Shown here piece after piece: positions 46,663 to 55,762 of a DNA stretch of 64,000 bases. Under the pieces are notes generated by a model. The model saw only the letters and a program-made list of their open reading frames with translations, was not told the origin of the DNA and searched no databases. The position numbers were made by a program, and so were the translations under genes. Positions within the stretch are counted from its first letter, which is position 1. Each line of letters opens with the position of its first letter. The DNA is from DASSUW01 sp963774155 (GTDB lineage Bacteria > Actinomycetota > Thermoleophilia > Solirubrobacterales > Solirubrobacteraceae), in contig CAVZDW010000010.1 of the NCBI GenBank assembly GCA_963774155.1, forward strand, positions 434,001-498,000, given 5' to 3'.

Positions 46663-48479
46663 CCGCGGCGCGCGCAGCGCTCGTCGTCGCCGTGGACCAT
46701 CACGACGATGCGAAGCTGCGCCGGCTGAAGGCCCCGCGCCAGGACGCCGAGGCGCTGGCCGGCGTGCTCAGCGACCCCGCGATCGGCGGCTTCGACGTCG
46801 AGCTCGCCGTCAACCGCCCGGAGGCCGAGCTGCGGCGCCGGCTGTCGCGGTTCTTCGCCGACCGCGGCCGCGACGACCTGCTGCTCCTGCACTTCTCCTG
46901 CCACGGGGTAAAGAACGACAGCGGCAGCCTCTACTTCGCCGCGCCGGACACGGACACCGCGCACCTCGATGCGACCGCGATCCCCGCCGAGTTCGTCGAC
47001 CGCCTGATGACCCAGAGCCGCTCGCGCCGGGTCGTGCTCATGCTCGACTGCTGCTACGGCGGCGCGTTCAGCCGCGGGATGGCGCGGCGGGCGGGGGACA
47101 GCGCCGACGTGCAGGAGCCGCTCAACGGGACCGGGCGGGTCGTGCTCACCGCCTCCAGCGCGATGGAGTTCGCCTGGGAGGGCGACGACCTGCAGGGCGA
47201 GGCGTGCCCATCCGTCTTCACCTCGGCGCTCGTGCGCGGGCTCGACACCGGCGAGGCCGACCGCGACGGCGACCAGCTCGTCTCCGTGGACGAGCTCTAC
47301 CAGTACCTCTACGAGGCGGTGCGGCGCGACAACTCGGCACAGACGCCCGGCAAGTTCGGGTCCGTCGAGGGCGACCTCTACATCGCCCGCAGCCGCCGGC
47401 CGCCGCAGCCGGCGGAGCTGCCCGACGAGCTGGTGGCGGCGATGGTCAGCCCGTCGAGCGACGTCCGCGAGGGCGCGGTGCGCGGGCTCGCGCGGCTGCT
47501 CGAGCAGCCCGACGTGCGGATGGTGGCCGCCGCGCGCGGCGCGCTCGAGGCCATGGTCGAGGACGACAGCCGCCGGGTGTCGGGGGCCGCCGCGGCGGCG
47601 CTCGGCGTGGCGCAGTCGGCGCCCGTGGCGGCCTCACCGCCGCCGCCCCCGCCGCCCGCCCCGGTCGTCGAGCCGGAGCCGAAGGCTGAGGCGCCCACCG
47701 CCGTGGCCGTGCTCGAGCGCGAGCCGCCGACCGTCGTCTCCGAGGCGCCGCCGCCCCGCGGACGATCGCGGCTCCCGCTCGCGCTCGCGGTGCTCGCCGG
47801 GGCAGCGCTCGTGCTGGCCTGCGGGCTGCACTGGATCGGCGATTCGAGCCTGTTCAACGGCAGCGACTCGATCAGCGGGCCAGGGCCGCGGCTCGGCGTT
47901 CTGACCCTGCTCGTCGCGGCCATCGGCGCGCCTGCGCTGGTCCTCGCCGACCGGCCCCGTGGCCTGGTGCTCCTGCCGTTGCTCGGAGGCGGCGCCTGCG
48001 GCGTCGCGATCGCCGGCGTCGACACCTCGATCGTCTACGACGGCGGCGACGCGCTCTCGAAGTTCGGCGAGAGCTCGAGTCCCGAGGGCGTGATCCTGGC
48101 GCTGATCGCCGCGCCGGTCCTCTTCGGCGCGGGACTGTGGGCCATGCTGGCCGGCCTCCCCGCCGGCGTCCGTCGAGTACGCGATCGCGGCGACATCGTC
48201 GCCGCCGCGGCCACGCTGCTGTCGGCGGTGGTCCTCATCGCCTTCACCGAGGGCGACGCCTACGCGGGCGGGCTCCTGCTGATCGCCGCCTGGATCCTCG
48301 CGCCGGCGAGCCTCGCCGTCGGATCACCCGAACGCTGGCCGCGCGCGATCGTGGCCGGCGTGTCGGCGGCCGCCGCCGTGTACATGGTCATCTACCCGAA
48401 CCCCCGCGAGGTCGGAGACCTGCTCGGCGCCGCGCTCTTCGCCGTCGCGGCGCTGGCCGCGACGTACGCCCAGCGCTAG
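46659..48479 (+). CDS. caspase-HEAT-multi-TM effector
   Basis: 606 residues. Caspase domain at 1-245: catalytic His82 in LHFSCHGVK and Cys132 in MLDCCYGGAF, followed by DRDGDQLVSVDELYQYLYEAV as in bacterial metacaspase-like peptidases. Residues 255-320 form HEAT-like helical repeats (AVRGLARLLEQPDVRMVAAARGALEAMVEDDSRRVSGAAAAALG). A Pro-rich linker (325-366) leads to six or seven membrane helices (372-600). So the protease is tethered to the inner membrane facing the cytoplasm. With EACC1 it looks like a membrane-associated suicide or stress effector. The stop overlaps pspAB by 4 bp (CTAG). Confidence 0.88.
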   Translation: MTAARAALVVAVDHHDDAKLRRLKAPRQDAEALAGVLSDPAIGGFDVELAVNRPEAELRRRLSRFFADRGRDDLLLLHFSCHGVKNDSGSLYFAAPDTDTAHLDATAIPAEFVDRLMTQSRSRRVVLMLDCCYGGAFSRGMARRAGDSADVQEPLNGTGRVVLTASSAMEFAWEGDDLQGEACPSVFTSALVRGLDTGEADRDGDQLVSVDELYQYLYEAVRRDNSAQTPGKFGSVEGDLYIARSRRPPQPAELPDELVAAMVSPSSDVREGAVRGLARLLEQPDVRMVAAARGALEAMVEDDSRRVSGAAAAALGVAQSAPVAASPPPPPPPAPVVEPEPKAEAPTAVAVLEREPPTVVSEAPPPRGRSRLPLALAVLAGAALVLACGLHWIGDSSLFNGSDSISGPGPRLGVLTLLVAAIGAPALVLADRPRGLVLLPLLGGGACGVAIAGVDTSIVYDGGDALSKFGESSSPEGVILALIAAPVLFGAGLWAMLAGLPAGVRRVRDRGDIVAAAATLLSAVVLIAFTEGDAYAGGLLLIAAWILAPASLAVGSPERWPRAIVAGVSAAAAVYMVIYPNPREVGDLLGAALFAVAALAATYAQR

Positions 48480-49048
48480 ACCGGGATGCCCCAGAGGGGG
48501 AACCAGCGCTCGAGCTCGGGCTCGACGGGCAGGTCCATGCCGATCTGGGCCTTGAGCCGCAGCTCGCGCTCGTTGTCGCGCTGCATGTCGCCGGCGGCGG
48601 GCACGAACGGGTAGAACGCGCCGCGCTTGTAGTTGTAGATCCAGTAGGCGGGCTTGCCCTGCTCGTCGCGGAACGGGAACACGGCCGCGAGCACCCGGTC
48701 GCCGTAGCCGCCCGCCTGGATCGCGGTCGAGACGCCGTTGACCCCGACCACGAGGTCCTCGAAGTCGGGGTCGTTGAGGATCATCCAGCGGTAGCCGTGC
48801 TCGTCGTCGGTGCTCTCGATCGTCGTGCCGGTGTCCGTGCCCGTGCCGCGGACGACCTCCTCCATGTCCTTCACGATGCCCTCGAAGTCGGCCGTGGCCA
48901 GCGGCTGGAAGACGATCGCCGCCTGGGCGGTGCTGTGGAGGCCGAGCTCGAGATCGAGCTTCACGTTCGCGGTCGACATCGCGAACAGGCGGTCAGGCGC
49001 GGGCTGCTTGAGCTCGCGCTTGCCGCGGAGGATGTCGAGGAAGCCCAC
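48476..49048 (-). CDS. PspA-associated protein PspAB
   Basis: 190 residues. The protein starts MGFLDILRGKRELKQPAPDRLFAMSTANVKLD and has the sequence EDLVVGVNGVSTAIQAGGYGDRVLAAVFPF, matching PspAB, a soluble domain found next to the M48 protease HtpX and PspA in actinobacteria and archaea. GTG start 4 bp after the htpX stop, so one operon. Role unproven; it is assumed to link the protease to the Psp response. Confidence 0.8.
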   Translation of the reverse strand: MGFLDILRGKRELKQPAPDRLFAMSTANVKLDLELGLHSTAQAAIVFQPLATADFEGIVKDMEEVVRGTGTDTGTTIESTDDEHGYRWMILNDPDFEDLVVGVNGVSTAIQAGGYGDRVLAAVFPFRDEQGKPAYWIYNYKRGAFYPFVPAAGDMQRDNERELRLKAQIGMDLPVEPELERWFPLWGIPV

Positions 49049-49052
49049 GGGG

Positions 49053-49952
49053 TTACGCGGCGATGGAGCCCTGGAGCTGCATCTCGAGGCGCTGGAGGGC
49101 CGCGATCCGCTTCTCCATCGGCGGGTGCGTCGCGAACAGGCCGGAGACCTTGCCGTGAGCGGCCGGGAAGATGAAGAAGGCCTGCAGCTCGCTGGCGGTG
49201 CGCAGGTCCTTCTGCGGGATCCGGTTCATGCCGCTCGAGATCTTGGTCAGCGCCGAGGCGAGCGCGCTCGGCCGGCCGGTGATGATCGCCGCTCCGCGGT
49301 CGGCCGCGAACTCGCGGTAGCGCGAGAGCGCCTGCATGAGCAGGAACGAGACGACGTACACGACGAGCGAGACGAGCAGGAGGATGAAGAAGCTCGGGTT
49401 GTCGTCGTCATCCCCGGCGGAGCCGCCGAAGAAGAAGCCGAACTGGACGATGTAGGCGGCGAGCGTCGCGAAGAAGCCCGCCAGCGTCATCACCAGCACG
49501 TCGCGGTTGGCGACGTGGGTCAGCTCGTGGGCCATGACGCCCTCGAGCTCGGCCGGGCTCAGGAGCTCCATGATGCCCGTGGTCGCGCACACGGTCGCCG
49601 ACTTCGGCGAGCGGCCGATCGCGAACGCGTTCGGCATCCGCGTGTTGGCCACGGCCACCTTGGGCTTCGGGAGGTCGGCCTGCACGCAGAGCCGCTCGAC
49701 CATGGCGTGCAGCTGGGGCGCCTCCTGCGGCGTGACCACGCGCGCGCCCATGGCGGCGAGGGCCAGCTTGTCGGAGGCGAAGAGGTTCACGGCGGCGAGG
49801 CCGCCGGCGATGATGGCCACCGTGACGCCGCCGACGCCTGCATAGATCAGCGCGACGACGAGTGCGACGTAGACGAGTCCCAGCAGGAACAGCGTCATCG
49901 CCATCCGGACCTGCAGGCCGGTGTCCTTGCCGAACGAAGTGGGTCTGGGCAT
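49053..49952 (-). CDS. htpX: HtpX-type membrane zinc metalloprotease (M48)
   Basis: 299 residues from the ATG of PRPTSFGKDTGLQ; longer frames upstream run antisense through a riboswitch and are rejected. Two N-terminal membrane helices (18-40, 44-58), the zinc motif HELTH at 142-146, the third ligand Glu in SRYREFAADRG, and further helices at about 155-200. HtpX degrades damaged membrane proteins. First gene of the htpX-pspAB operon, divergent from the c-di-AMP-controlled M23 gene. Confidence 0.94.
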   Translation of the reverse strand: MPRPTSFGKDTGLQVRMAMTLFLLGLVYVALVVALIYAGVGGVTVAIIAGGLAAVNLFASDKLALAAMGARVVTPQEAPQLHAMVERLCVQADLPKPKVAVANTRMPNAFAIGRSPKSATVCATTGIMELLSPAELEGVMAHELTHVANRDVLVMTLAGFFATLAAYIVQFGFFFGGSAGDDDDNPSFFILLLVSLVVYVVSFLLMQALSRYREFAADRGAAIITGRPSALASALTKISSGMNRIPQKDLRTASELQAFFIFPAAHGKVSGLFATHPPMEKRIAALQRLEMQLQGSIAA

Positions 49953-50073
49953 TTGTGCCGAAGATGGTGGCAGACGCCGCGAGCCCCTTGAGGGAAGAAT
50001 TATGCGGCTTGCTCGCACTCGCAAGCTCGCGCGAGCGCCTTGATTAGGGTCGGCGCAAATCGCTGGTAGATTG

Positions 50074-50208
50074 CCGCCAGCCGAATCCGCGGGAAGACCA
50101 GCCCGCGGAACGGGGGAACCGAGGAAGTCCTGGGGCGAGTCGCGGTCTGATGGCCGCGTAGCGCACGTCGCGAGCCCGTCAGCTAACCCCGTAGGCCAGA
50201 GGGAACGA
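50074..50208 (+). promoter_or_regulatory. c-di-AMP (ydaO-yuaA) riboswitch 2
   Basis: Same hallmark as riboswitch 1: AGCCCGTCAGCTAACCCCG followed by TAGGC, with CCGAATCCGCGGG at the 5' side and GGGGCGAGTCGCG in the middle. An extended -10 (TGGTAGATT, 50064-50072) starts the transcript. It occupies most of the 371-bp gap between htpX and the M23 gene; the remaining 110 nt to the start codon hold no clear terminator. Confidence 0.9.
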
Positions 50209-50323
50209 ACTGACTTGTCCGGCTCGTCGTGCAACCGCAGAAAAGCCCTGCACCCTGCAGGATTCGTTGCATGCTCCATAACGAGGAGCCGTCTGCTGGT
50301 CCCGGCGGGGGCGGGCGCCTAGC

Positions 50324-51523
50324 ATGGCCCGCCGCATGGCTCGACGTCTCAGCCTCCTGCTCGCGGTGGCAGCGGTCCCGCTCGTCCTCTGGGCGATCCT
50401 GCCGCTCGGCTCCTCCGGCCAGAGCGCGGATTCCCTCCAGCGCAAGATCGATCGCGCCCGGGACAGCATCGAGTGGCGCAAGGGCCGCGAGCGCGTCCTC
50501 ACGTCGGACATCACGACCTTCAACCAGAAGATCGGCGTGCTCCAGGCCGACATCACGCAGCTGCAGACGCAGCAGGTCTCGCTCGAGGCCGACCTCGAGG
50601 CCAAGCGGGCCGAGCTGGCCCGCATCCAGGAGGAGCTGCGCCGCACGCGGCTGCGCCTCGCCCGGCTCCGCCACCGCCTCGCCGAGGCCCGCGTGGAGCT
50701 CGCCAACCGCCTCGTGCAGCTCTACAAGGAGGACTCGCCCGACGTGGTGACGGTCGTGCTCGAGGCCGACGGCTTCGCCGACCTGCTCGAGCGCACCGAG
50801 TTCCTCCAGCGCACGTCGCACCAGGACGCCCGGATCATCGGCCGCGTGCGCGACGCGAAGGCCGAGGCGACCGACCTCGCCAACCGCCTGGACAAGCTCG
50901 AGAAGCGCGCCGAGGAGGTGGCGCGGGCGATCGAGGCCGAGGTCCAGCAGGTCGTCGAGGTCAAGGGCCAGCTCGTCACCCGGCGCGAGACCTACGCGGC
51001 GGCGCGCGCCGACAAGTCCCAGGCGCTGGCGACGACCCGCGCCGACCGCCACGAGCTGGAGGATCACGTCGATGCGCTCGAGCGCGAGCAGTCGGCGGTC
51101 CTCGCCCGCCTGCGCGGACCGGCGGCCAACAGCATCGCCGGCCCGATCCGGCAGGGCTCCGGGAGCCTGATCTGGCCGGCCAGCGGCTCGATCTCCTCGG
51201 GCTTCGGCATGCGCTGGGGCCGCCTGCACGCGGGCATCGACATCCCGCTCGCCGAGGGCACGCCGCTGCGCGCCGCCGACAGCGGCACGGTGGCCATCGC
51301 GGGCTGGGTCGGCGGCTACGGCAACTACACCTGCATCCAGCACGGGGGCTCGCTCTCCACGTGCTACGGGCACCAGTCGAGCATCGCCGTCTCCGTCGGC
51401 CAGTCGGTGAGCCAGGGCCAGGTCATCGGCAACTCCGGCAACACGGGCAACAGCACGGGCCCGCACCTGCATTTCGAGGTGCGCATCAACGGATCTCCCG
51501 TTGACCCCATGGGCTATCTCTAA
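50324..51523 (+). CDS. secreted M23 peptidase with coiled-coil domain
   Basis: 399 residues (in-frame ATG 50336 is an alternative, 10 nt after TAGCAT). An N-terminal signal/anchor helix (about 8-30), a long coiled coil (36-255, SLQRKIDRARDSIEWRKGRERVL...), then a LytM/M23 domain: HAGIDIPLAEGTP, CYGHQSSI and GPHLHFEVRING with the zinc ligands. Similar EnvC/NlpD-like proteins cleave cross-links or activate amidases. Under c-di-AMP riboswitch control, so wall hydrolysis is linked to turgor. Confidence 0.93.
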   Translation: MARRMARRLSLLLAVAAVPLVLWAILPLGSSGQSADSLQRKIDRARDSIEWRKGRERVLTSDITTFNQKIGVLQADITQLQTQQVSLEADLEAKRAELARIQEELRRTRLRLARLRHRLAEARVELANRLVQLYKEDSPDVVTVVLEADGFADLLERTEFLQRTSHQDARIIGRVRDAKAEATDLANRLDKLEKRAEEVARAIEAEVQQVVEVKGQLVTRRETYAAARADKSQALATTRADRHELEDHVDALEREQSAVLARLRGPAANSIAGPIRQGSGSLIWPASGSISSGFGMRWGRLHAGIDIPLAEGTPLRAADSGTVAIAGWVGGYGNYTCIQHGGSLSTCYGHQSSIAVSVGQSVSQGQVIGNSGNTGNSTGPHLHFEVRINGSPVDPMGYL

Positions 51524-51532
51524 GCTCACAGG

Positions 51533-52315
51533 GTGCAGCCTGAGATCGACCTCGGCCCCCTGACGCTCCAGACGTTCGGCCTGATGATGGGCATCGCCTT
51601 CGTCGTGGCCGGACTCCTGGCTTCCCGTTTCCTGAAGGAGATCGGCAAGCCGGCCGACTGGGCGTACGAGATGGTCTTCGCCGCGCTCGTCGGCGGCATC
51701 GTCGGCGCGCGGCTGTGGTGGATCGCCGAGAACTGGAGCGAGGCGCAGGGCGACGTGCTCGGCAGCCTGTTCTCCGGCTCCGGCCTCGTCTGGTACGGCG
51801 GAGCGCTCGGCGGCGCCGGCGCGGTGCTCTTCTGGGCCTGGCGGCGCAACTTCCTCACGCTGCAGATGCTCGACGTCGCGTCGGTGCCGCTGGCCGCGGG
51901 CTACGCGATCGGCCGCATCGGCTGCCAGCTGGCGGGCGACGGCGACTACGGCATCCCCTGGGACGGGCCGTGGGCCATGGCCTATCCGAACGGTACGGTG
52001 CCGACCACCGAGGAGGTCCACCCGACGCCGGTCTACGAGACGCTGGCCATGGGCCTCGTCGCCGTGCTGCTCTGGCGCTGGCGTCACCGCTGGCGCCCTG
52101 GGACGCTGTTCGGCCTCTACCTCGTGCTCGCCGGCTTCGAGCGCTTCCTCGTGGAGTTCGTGCGCCGCAACGAGGACGTCCTGCTCGGTCTCACGCAGCC
52201 GCAGGTCTTCTCCGTCGTGATGATGGCCGCGGGAACCGCCTGGCTGCTCGTGCTCAGCAGGCGCGCGGTCCAGCCGGCGCCGGCCGCCGCTCGCGCCGCC
52301 CGCCAGCGCGCGTAG
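51533..52315 (+). CDS. lgt: prolipoprotein diacylglyceryl transferase
   Basis: 260 residues, about seven membrane helices. The Lgt signature GRIGCQLAGDGDYG (canonical GRIGNFINGE) is recognisable though changed, and the essential R-G segment FLVEFVRRNED lies before the last helix. It attaches diacylglycerol to the lipobox cysteine and is the partner of the many lipoproteins in this window. GTG start with TAAGCT 6 nt upstream, which overlaps the upstream stop codon. Confidence 0.93.
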   Translation: MQPEIDLGPLTLQTFGLMMGIAFVVAGLLASRFLKEIGKPADWAYEMVFAALVGGIVGARLWWIAENWSEAQGDVLGSLFSGSGLVWYGGALGGAGAVLFWAWRRNFLTLQMLDVASVPLAAGYAIGRIGCQLAGDGDYGIPWDGPWAMAYPNGTVPTTEEVHPTPVYETLAMGLVAVLLWRWRHRWRPGTLFGLYLVLAGFERFLVEFVRRNEDVLLGLTQPQVFSVVMMAAGTAWLLVLSRRAVQPAPAAARAARQRA

Positions 52316-52316
52316 A

Positions 52317-52322
52317 TAGCCT
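52317..52322 (+). promoter_or_regulatory. -10 element (TAGCCT) for the lysA-thr transcript
   Basis: TAGCCT ends 8 nt before the GTG at 52331, suggesting that the amino-acid operon has its own leaderless promoter. Confidence 0.45.
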
Positions 52323-52330
52323 CCGCGGCC

Positions 52331-53545
52331 GTGTATCCCCAGGCATCCTCCGTCACGGACGGCGTGCTGAGCATCGGCGGCTGCGACGCGCGCGACCTGG
52401 CGCGCGAGTTCGGCACGCCCGCCTACGTCGTGGCCGAGGACGATCTGCGGGCCCGCGCTCGCACGTTCGCCGACACGCTCGCGCGGGTGCACGACGGCCC
52501 CGGCGAGGTCGTCTACGCCTCCAAGGCCTTCCCGTGCACGGCGGTCCTGCGCGTCTTCGCCGAGGAAGGGCTGGGCTGCGACGTCGCATCAGGCGGCGAG
52601 CTGCACCTCGCCCTGCGAGCCGGGTTCGACCCGGGCCGCCTCTACCTGCACGGCAACGCCAAGTCGGAGACCGAGCTGCGCGCGGCCGTCGAGGCGGGCG
52701 TCGGCACCGTGGTGCTCGACAACGAGCAGGACGCTGAGCGGCTGGACGCGCTCGGCGGGAGCCCGAGGATCCTGCTGCGCGTGGTCCCCGGCGTGGACGC
52801 CGACACCCACGAGCACATCCTCACCGGCCAGGCCGGCTCCAAGTTCGGGATGCCGCCGGACGCCGCGCGGGCGCTGGCCGAGCGGATCGACGTGGCCGGG
52901 CTGCACATGCACATCGGGTCACAGCTGCGCTCGCTGGAGCCGTACCGGCGCGCCATCGCCGCGCTGGCCCGGGTCGGGGAGTTCGACGTCTACGACCTCG
53001 GCGGCGGGCTGGCCGTGCCCTACCTGCCCGACGATCCGTCCCTCGACGCGGAGGCCTGGGTCACCGGGATGGTCGAGGCCGCGCACGCCGAGCTGGGCCC
53101 GGGCAAGAGCCTCGTGCTCGAGCCGGGCCGGGCGCTCGTGGCCAACGCGGGGGTGACGCTGTACAGCGTCGAGTCGGTCAAGCCGGGGCTCGCCGGCGAG
53201 CGCATCGTGGCGGTGAACGGCGGCATGTCCGACAATCTGCGCCCGATGCTCTATGGCGCCGGCTACGACGCCGCCGTGGCGGACCGCATGGGCGCCGGCG
53301 ACGACCTCTGCACCGTGGTGGGCAAGCACTGCGAGTCGGGCGACGTCCTCGTCCGGGACGTCCGGCTCCCGGACCCCCGGCCCGGCGACGTGCTCGTGAC
53401 CCCGGTCACCGGCGCGTACGGCCACGCGATGGCCAACAACTACAACGGCGTGCCGCGGCCGCCGGTGATCTTCTGCTCCGGCGGCGACGCGCGCGTCGTC
53501 GTCCGGCGCGAGACCTACGAGGACCTGCATGGCAGAGACGTATAG
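52331..53545 (+). CDS. lysA: diaminopimelate decarboxylase
   Basis: 404 residues, PLP fold III. Lys in VYASKAFPC binds PLP; the barrel continues through HMHIGSQL, DLGGGLAVPY, EPGRALVANAG, and the substrate Cys in GKHCESGDV, ending with NNYNGVPRP. It makes lysine from meso-diaminopimelate. GTG start. The hom gene starts 17 bp inside its end, so lysine and threonine branches are co-expressed. Confidence 0.96.
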   Translation: MYPQASSVTDGVLSIGGCDARDLAREFGTPAYVVAEDDLRARARTFADTLARVHDGPGEVVYASKAFPCTAVLRVFAEEGLGCDVASGGELHLALRAGFDPGRLYLHGNAKSETELRAAVEAGVGTVVLDNEQDAERLDALGGSPRILLRVVPGVDADTHEHILTGQAGSKFGMPPDAARALAERIDVAGLHMHIGSQLRSLEPYRRAIAALARVGEFDVYDLGGGLAVPYLPDDPSLDAEAWVTGMVEAAHAELGPGKSLVLEPGRALVANAGVTLYSVESVKPGLAGERIVAVNGGMSDNLRPMLYGAGYDAAVADRMGAGDDLCTVVGKHCESGDVLVRDVRLPDPRPGDVLVTPVTGAYGHAMANNYNGVPRPPVIFCSGGDARVVVRRETYEDLHGRDV

Positions 53546-54755
53546 GGTCGGCCTGCTCGGCCACGGGACCGTCGGCGCCGCGTTCGCGGAGCTGCTGGAG
53601 CAGCGCGCCGACACGATCGTGCCGATCACCGGGATCCGGCCGGAGATCAGCGGCGTGCTCACGCGCTCGCGCGGGAGCTTCGAGGAGATCCTCGAGAACT
53701 CCGACCTGGTCGTCGAGCTGATCGGGGGGATCGAGCCCGCGCGGGAGTACGTCCTGCGGGCGATGCGCGCGGGCAAGCACGTCGTCTCGGCGAACAAGCA
53801 GCTCCTCTCCCAGCACGGCGAGGAGCTGTGGGCGTGCGCCCGCGAGCACGGCGTCCAGCTGCGGTTCGAGGGCTCCGTCGCCGGTGTGGTGCCGGTCATC
53901 CGCGTGCTGCAGGAGTCGCTCGCCGCCGCGCGCGTGGAGCGCATCCACGGCATCGTCAACGGCACGACGAACTACATCCTCACCGAGATGGCCGGCCGCG
54001 GGCTCACGTACGAGCAGGCGCTCGCCCAGGCCCAGGAGCTCGGCTACGCCGAGGCGGACCCGACCGACGACGTCACCGGCCGCGACGCCGCGGCCAAGAT
54101 GGCCATCCTCGCCCGGCTCGCCTTCTCGACCCCGGTCCATCTCGACCAGGTCGTCTACGAGGGCATCGAGCACCTGACCGCGGACGACATGGAGTACGCG
54201 AAGGAGCTCGGGCTGGGGCTGAAGCTGATCGGCACGGCCGAGCGGGTGGACGCCGGCGTCAGCGTCCGCGTGCACCCGGCCTTCCTCTACGCGGGCCATC
54301 CGCTCGCCTCCGTCCAGGGTCCCTTCAACGCCGTGACGATCGAGTCGGACACGATCACCGAGGTGACGCTGTCGGGGCCCGGCGCGGGCGGGCCGCAGAC
54401 CGCGACGGCCGTGCTCGGCGACGTGGTCTCGGCCATGATCCCGCCCGCCTCCACGCCGGAGACGACCGAGGCCCTGCCCGTGGTCAACGACGTCGAGTCG
54501 GCGTTCTATCTGCACATGGAGGTCGCCGACCGGCCCGGCGTGCTGGCCCAGGTCGCCGAGCTGCTGGGGATGCAGGGCGCCTCGATCCGCTCGGTGGTGC
54601 AGAAGGGGCTCGGCGAGAACGCCCGGCTCGTGCTCATCCTGCACCCGCTGCTGGAGTCGCGCTTCTACGCCGCCGTGCACCTGATCGGGCAGCTCGACTT
54701 CATCCGCTCCCGCCCGCGGGCCATCCGCGTGATCGACGAGGAGTTCATCTCGTGA
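53529..54755 (+). CDS. hom: homoserine dehydrogenase
   Basis: 408 residues. The NAD domain starts VGLLGHGTVGAAFAELL; catalytic domain with GIVNGTTNYILTEMA, YAEADPTDDVTGRDAAAKMAILARL; C-terminal ACT domain (about 320-400, MEVADRPGVLAQVAELLGMQGASI), likely threonine feedback. It reduces aspartate semialdehyde to homoserine. ATG start, 17-bp overlap with lysA, 4-bp overlap with thrC. Confidence 0.96.
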   Translation: MAETYRVGLLGHGTVGAAFAELLEQRADTIVPITGIRPEISGVLTRSRGSFEEILENSDLVVELIGGIEPAREYVLRAMRAGKHVVSANKQLLSQHGEELWACAREHGVQLRFEGSVAGVVPVIRVLQESLAAARVERIHGIVNGTTNYILTEMAGRGLTYEQALAQAQELGYAEADPTDDVTGRDAAAKMAILARLAFSTPVHLDQVVYEGIEHLTADDMEYAKELGLGLKLIGTAERVDAGVSVRVHPAFLYAGHPLASVQGPFNAVTIESDTITEVTLSGPGAGGPQTATAVLGDVVSAMIPPASTPETTEALPVVNDVESAFYLHMEVADRPGVLAQVAELLGMQGASIRSVVQKGLGENARLVLILHPLLESRFYAAVHLIGQLDFIRSRPRAIRVIDEEFIS

Positions 54756-55762
54756 CCGGCCTCATCGAGCGCTGGCGGGACCGGCTGCCGTTCGAGCCGG
54801 GCGACCCCGTCGTGTCGCTCGAGGAGGGCTCGACCCCGCTCGTGCTGGCCGAGCGGGTCTCCGAGCGGGCGGGCATCGAGGTGTGGCTCAAGCTCGAGGG
54901 AGCGAACCCGACCGGCTCGTTCAAGGACCGCGGCATGACGTGCGCCGTCTCGGCCGCCGTGCGCGAGGGCGCCGAGGCGGTCATCTGCGCCTCCACGGGC
55001 AACACCGCGGCCAGCGCGGCGGCCTACGCGGCGCGGGCCGGGCTGACCGGCGCGGTGATCGTCCCGGAGGGCAAGATCGCCACCGGCAAGCTCGCCCAGG
55101 CGCTCATGCACGGCGCGAAGGTGATCGCGCTGCGCGGGAACTTCGACGAGGCGCTGAAGCTCGTGCGCGAGCTCGTCCAGCGGCACCCGATCGCGCTCGT
55201 GAACTCGGTCAACGAGTTCCGGCTGGAGGGTCAGAAGACGGCGTCGATGGAGGTCGTCGACGAGCTCGGGACGATCGACGCGCTGGCCATCCCGGTCGGC
55301 AACGCGGGCAACATCACCGCGTACTGGAAGGGCTTCCAGGAGGTCGGCGAGCGGCCGATGATGCTCGGCTTCCAGGCCGAGGGCGCGGCGCCGCTGGTGC
55401 GCGGCGAGCCGGTGGCGAACCCCGAGACGATCGCCAGCGCGATCCGGATCGGCAACCCCGCCCGGTGGGAGGAGGCGATGGAGGCGATGTCGGCGTCGCG
55501 CGGGTCGGTGCGGGCGGTCTCCGACGCCCAGATCCTCGAGGCCTACCGCTTCCTGGCCGCGAGCGAGGGCGTGTTCTGCGAGCCGGCGTCCGCGACCTCC
55601 GTGGCCGGCGTGCTCGCCCACGGCGCCCAGGGGGCGGAGAAGGTCGTGTGCGTCCTGACCGGCCACGGCCTCAAGGATCCGCAGACCGCGCTGGCCTACG
55701 CCGGGTCCGTCGTCCCCTGCGAGCCCTCGATCGACGCGGTCGAGCGCGCCGTCCTCGGCTGA
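54752..55762 (+). CDS. thrC: threonine synthase
   Basis: 336 residues. PLP lysine in PTGSFKDRGM, substrate-binding STGNTAASAAAYA and the PVGNAGNITAYWKGFQ loop. It converts phosphohomoserine to threonine. GTG start (GTGA overlap with hom) and TGATG overlap with thrB, so hom-thrC-thrB is a coupled operon in the classical actinobacterial order. Confidence 0.96.
   Translation: MTGLIERWRDRLPFEPGDPVVSLEEGSTPLVLAERVSERAGIEVWLKLEGANPTGSFKDRGMTCAVSAAVREGAEAVICASTGNTAASAAAYAARAGLTGAVIVPEGKIATGKLAQALMHGAKVIALRGNFDEALKLVRELVQRHPIALVNSVNEFRLEGQKTASMEVVDELGTIDALAIPVGNAGNITAYWKGFQEVGERPMMLGFQAEGAAPLVRGEPVANPETIASAIRIGNPARWEEAMEAMSASRGSVRAVSDAQILEAYRFLAASEGVFCEPASATSVAGVLAHGAQGAEKVVCVLTGHGLKDPQTALAYAGSVVPCEPSIDAVERAVLG

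Noticed and set aside
49953..50279. In-frame N-terminal extension of HtpX
   Set aside because: It is antisense to c-di-AMP riboswitch 2 and has low-complexity content; HtpX homology starts at 49952.
46279..50279. Defence island with restriction or CRISPR components
   Set aside because: Apart from the EACC1-caspase pair the neighbours are Psp, DJ-1 and HtpX genes; no nuclease, methylase or CRISPR repeat is present.
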